A DNA stretch of 5,227 bases from positions 1 to 5,227 of the forward strand of contig CANQNZ010000074.1 in assembly GCA_947625365.1 (NCBI GenBank), in the 5' to 3' direction. This document shows positions 4,196 through 5,227 of this stretch, one piece after another. The notes beneath the pieces were generated by a model, which ran no database searches, was not told where the DNA came from, and was given only the letters and a program-made list of their open reading frames with translations. A program made the translations under genes and the position numbers. The stretch is from an uncultured Bacilli bacterium (GTDB taxonomy: Bacteria > Bacillota_I > Bacilli_A > RF39 > UBA660). Numbering within the stretch: the stretch's first letter is position 1; each line of letters begins with the position of its first letter.

Positions 4196-5227
4196 CTAAT
4201 TTATTTTAAATGGTGAACTTGATGTTCCGTTGCCGCTAGAAGGCAGTGTACCAGTCTTTAGATTGATAACTGGGGCAACGCCGGTTGGACCATAGGGAAA
4301 AATAGTAGCAACACCGTAGCTGGATTGGATATACCCTCCACTTGCAGCATAAAATACATTGGCTCCACCCGCAGAAGCATTATAAGGAGATAAAGTCCAA
4401 TAATGTGAATCGCGCCTTAAATAATTGTCATTTGTTGCATTAGAAGAGCCTTCTCCTCTATAGCCTCCCATAATTAATTCATCAGTGTTTATTAGTCCTA
4501 TTTTTAATTTATATACTCCTCCATATAGCCTCATACTTCCATCTTGTTTTGTCGGGTCGGGGCACTCCAAACTTGGGTGGCCTTTTTGGCTTCCTTCAAT
4601 TCTGTTTAGTGGACCGAAACCTAAACCATTTGAACTGTCTTCTGTTCCTGAACCATATGACACATCATTACAGAATGTCGTGGTTGCTATTTTTGAGTCG
4701 TTTGTCCCTAAGTTTGCTCCATACCATTCTTCTAAATATGATTTTATTGTACTATTTGTTGCATCTGGTGTCATGGTAAACGAGTTACTTGATGCACTAT
4801 ATGCACTTTTACATGGTGATGATTTAGTACATGATTGTGAATTGTTATATGTATAGCCGACATACCGGTGCATATCTCCTGATGGCGATGCATTAAATGC
4901 TTGACTTGTTGTAGCTAAACCATCTAGCATTAATCTTATTGTTCCATCGCCATTAATACGCACTATTTTCCATGTTTGTCCGGCAAAATCAACGTAGTTA
5001 TTTTCGACTGCTCCTCTAAAATAATAAGTGTCTCCATCGTCGTCGTATGATTGATACAGTCCGCTTAGATTTGTTTTATCTTTTGACGATGTAGATGAAT
5101 TTGGGAAACCTTTTGTAAAATCTGGAGTTGCTGTTATTACTGGATAATTTTTTCCTAAGATATTTACTGTTGGTTCTTTATTTGTGGCAGTTGCTTCTAT
5201 TGTTATTTTATAGTTAAATGTTTTATT
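4196..5227 (-). CDS. Secreted/surface protein with DUF6273-like C-terminal domain (5' end beyond window)
   Basis: The frame is open from the right edge to TAG at 4198-4196, giving 343 residues without a true start. A GTG at 4963 has no SD and lies mid-domain, so it is not the start. Residues 1-25 (from the edge) look like the end of a short Ig-like or linker segment. GDTYYFRGAVENNYVDFAG (65-83), then WKIVRINGDGTIRL (86-99), open a domain I recognise from many uncultured gut Firmicutes proteins. HYWTLSP plus YGVATIF...GVAPVINLK near the C-terminus resembles DUF6273 (usually W-x-LRSP ... GVRPALNL). The protein ends in GNGTSSSPFKIN, a common tail of these proteins. It is Ser/Thr/Asn/Gly-rich with few cysteines and no sortase motif, so any anchor must be N-terminal. 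Ligand unknown. G+C is higher than elsewhere (50% at 4261-4320), suggesting separate ancestry or selection. Confidence 0.85.
   Translation of the reverse strand, partial: NKTFNYKITIEATATNKEPTVNILGKNYPVITATPDFTKGFPNSSTSSKDKTNLSGLYQSYDDDGDTYYFRGAVENNYVDFAGQTWKIVRINGDGTIRLMLDGLATTSQAFNASPSGDMHRYVGYTYNNSQSCTKSSPCKSAYSASSNSFTMTPDATNSTIKSYLEEWYGANLGTNDSKIATTTFCNDVSYGSGTEDSSNGLGFGPLNRIEGSQKGHPSLECPDPTKQDGSMRLYGGVYKLKIGLINTDELIMGGYRGEGSSNATNDNYLRRDSHYWTLSPYNASAGGANVFYAASGGYIQSSYGVATIFPYGPTGVAPVINLKTGTLPSSGNGTSSSPFKIN

Noticed and set aside
4549..4779. Open frame of 76 codons on the plus strand
   Set aside because: Antisense to the surface-protein gene and overlapping the other shadow frame; Leu-rich without a coherent domain.
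4485..4856. Open frame of 123 codons on the plus strand
   Set aside because: It lies wholly antisense to the recognisable surface-protein coding sequence and resembles no family. It is a by-product of that gene's codon use.
4961..4963. GTG as start of the surface-protein gene
   Set aside because: No SD precedes it, and conserved domain sequence (YYFRGAVENNYV, then WKI) continues upstream in frame to the window edge.
1..5227. Reassigned TGA codons (code 4)
   Set aside because: No in-frame TGA is seen in any gene, Trp is encoded by TGG, and no gene ends in TGA, so the sequence neither supports nor excludes recoding.

Overview
This window looks like a chromosomal stretch from a very AT-rich, low-GC Gram-positive bacterium. 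The best fit is an uncultured gut member of the Bacilli / Mollicutes-related lineages, but that placement is inferred. Support comes from the base composition (15% G+C by hand count at 3121-3180), Bacillus-like Shine-Dalgarno sites of the GGTGAT/AGGTGG type, a rhodanese-less ThiI, a CotY/CotZ-type spore coat protein, and a secreted protein resembling the multicopy surface proteins common in uncultured gut Firmicutes. Every complete gene stops at TAA or TAG. No TGA occurs in frame, so the window does not tell the standard code from code 4.

Layout from left to right. The N-terminal 93 codons of acetate kinase (ackA) run off the left edge on the minus strand. Upstream of it, on the same strand, is a 64-residue hypothetical gene whose stop codon lies in its own terminator hairpin. 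Diverging from that gene is a 56-residue four-cysteine DUF1540-type protein. It converges on thiI (minus strand) with a shared bidirectional terminator. A 139-bp divergent promoter region separates thiI from a plus-strand pair: a membrane-anchored PTS EIIB-like protein whose catalytic cysteine position appears to be Asn, and a VanZ-RDD fusion membrane protein. Next comes a separately transcribed, cysteine-rich (21 of 155) CotY/CotZ-family coat protein, preceded by a match to the -10 element of sporulation sigma-E/sigma-K promoters. It ends at a strong terminator. A 138-bp intergenic region with several nested inverted repeats separates it from a convergent minus-strand gene for a large secreted DUF6273-like surface protein, whose N-terminus lies beyond the right edge.

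These genes do not form one pathway. They are a metabolic gene, a tRNA-modification gene, two envelope genes, a spore-coat gene and a surface gene, each mostly in its own small transcription unit. No mobile element, CRISPR array, rRNA or tRNA gene was seen, and no stretch over 300 bases lacks a gene. The points most worth a second look are the degenerate EIIB, the sporulation-type promoter and coat gene in a Mollicutes-like background, the very short spacing between -10 elements and start codons, and the stop codons embedded in terminators.
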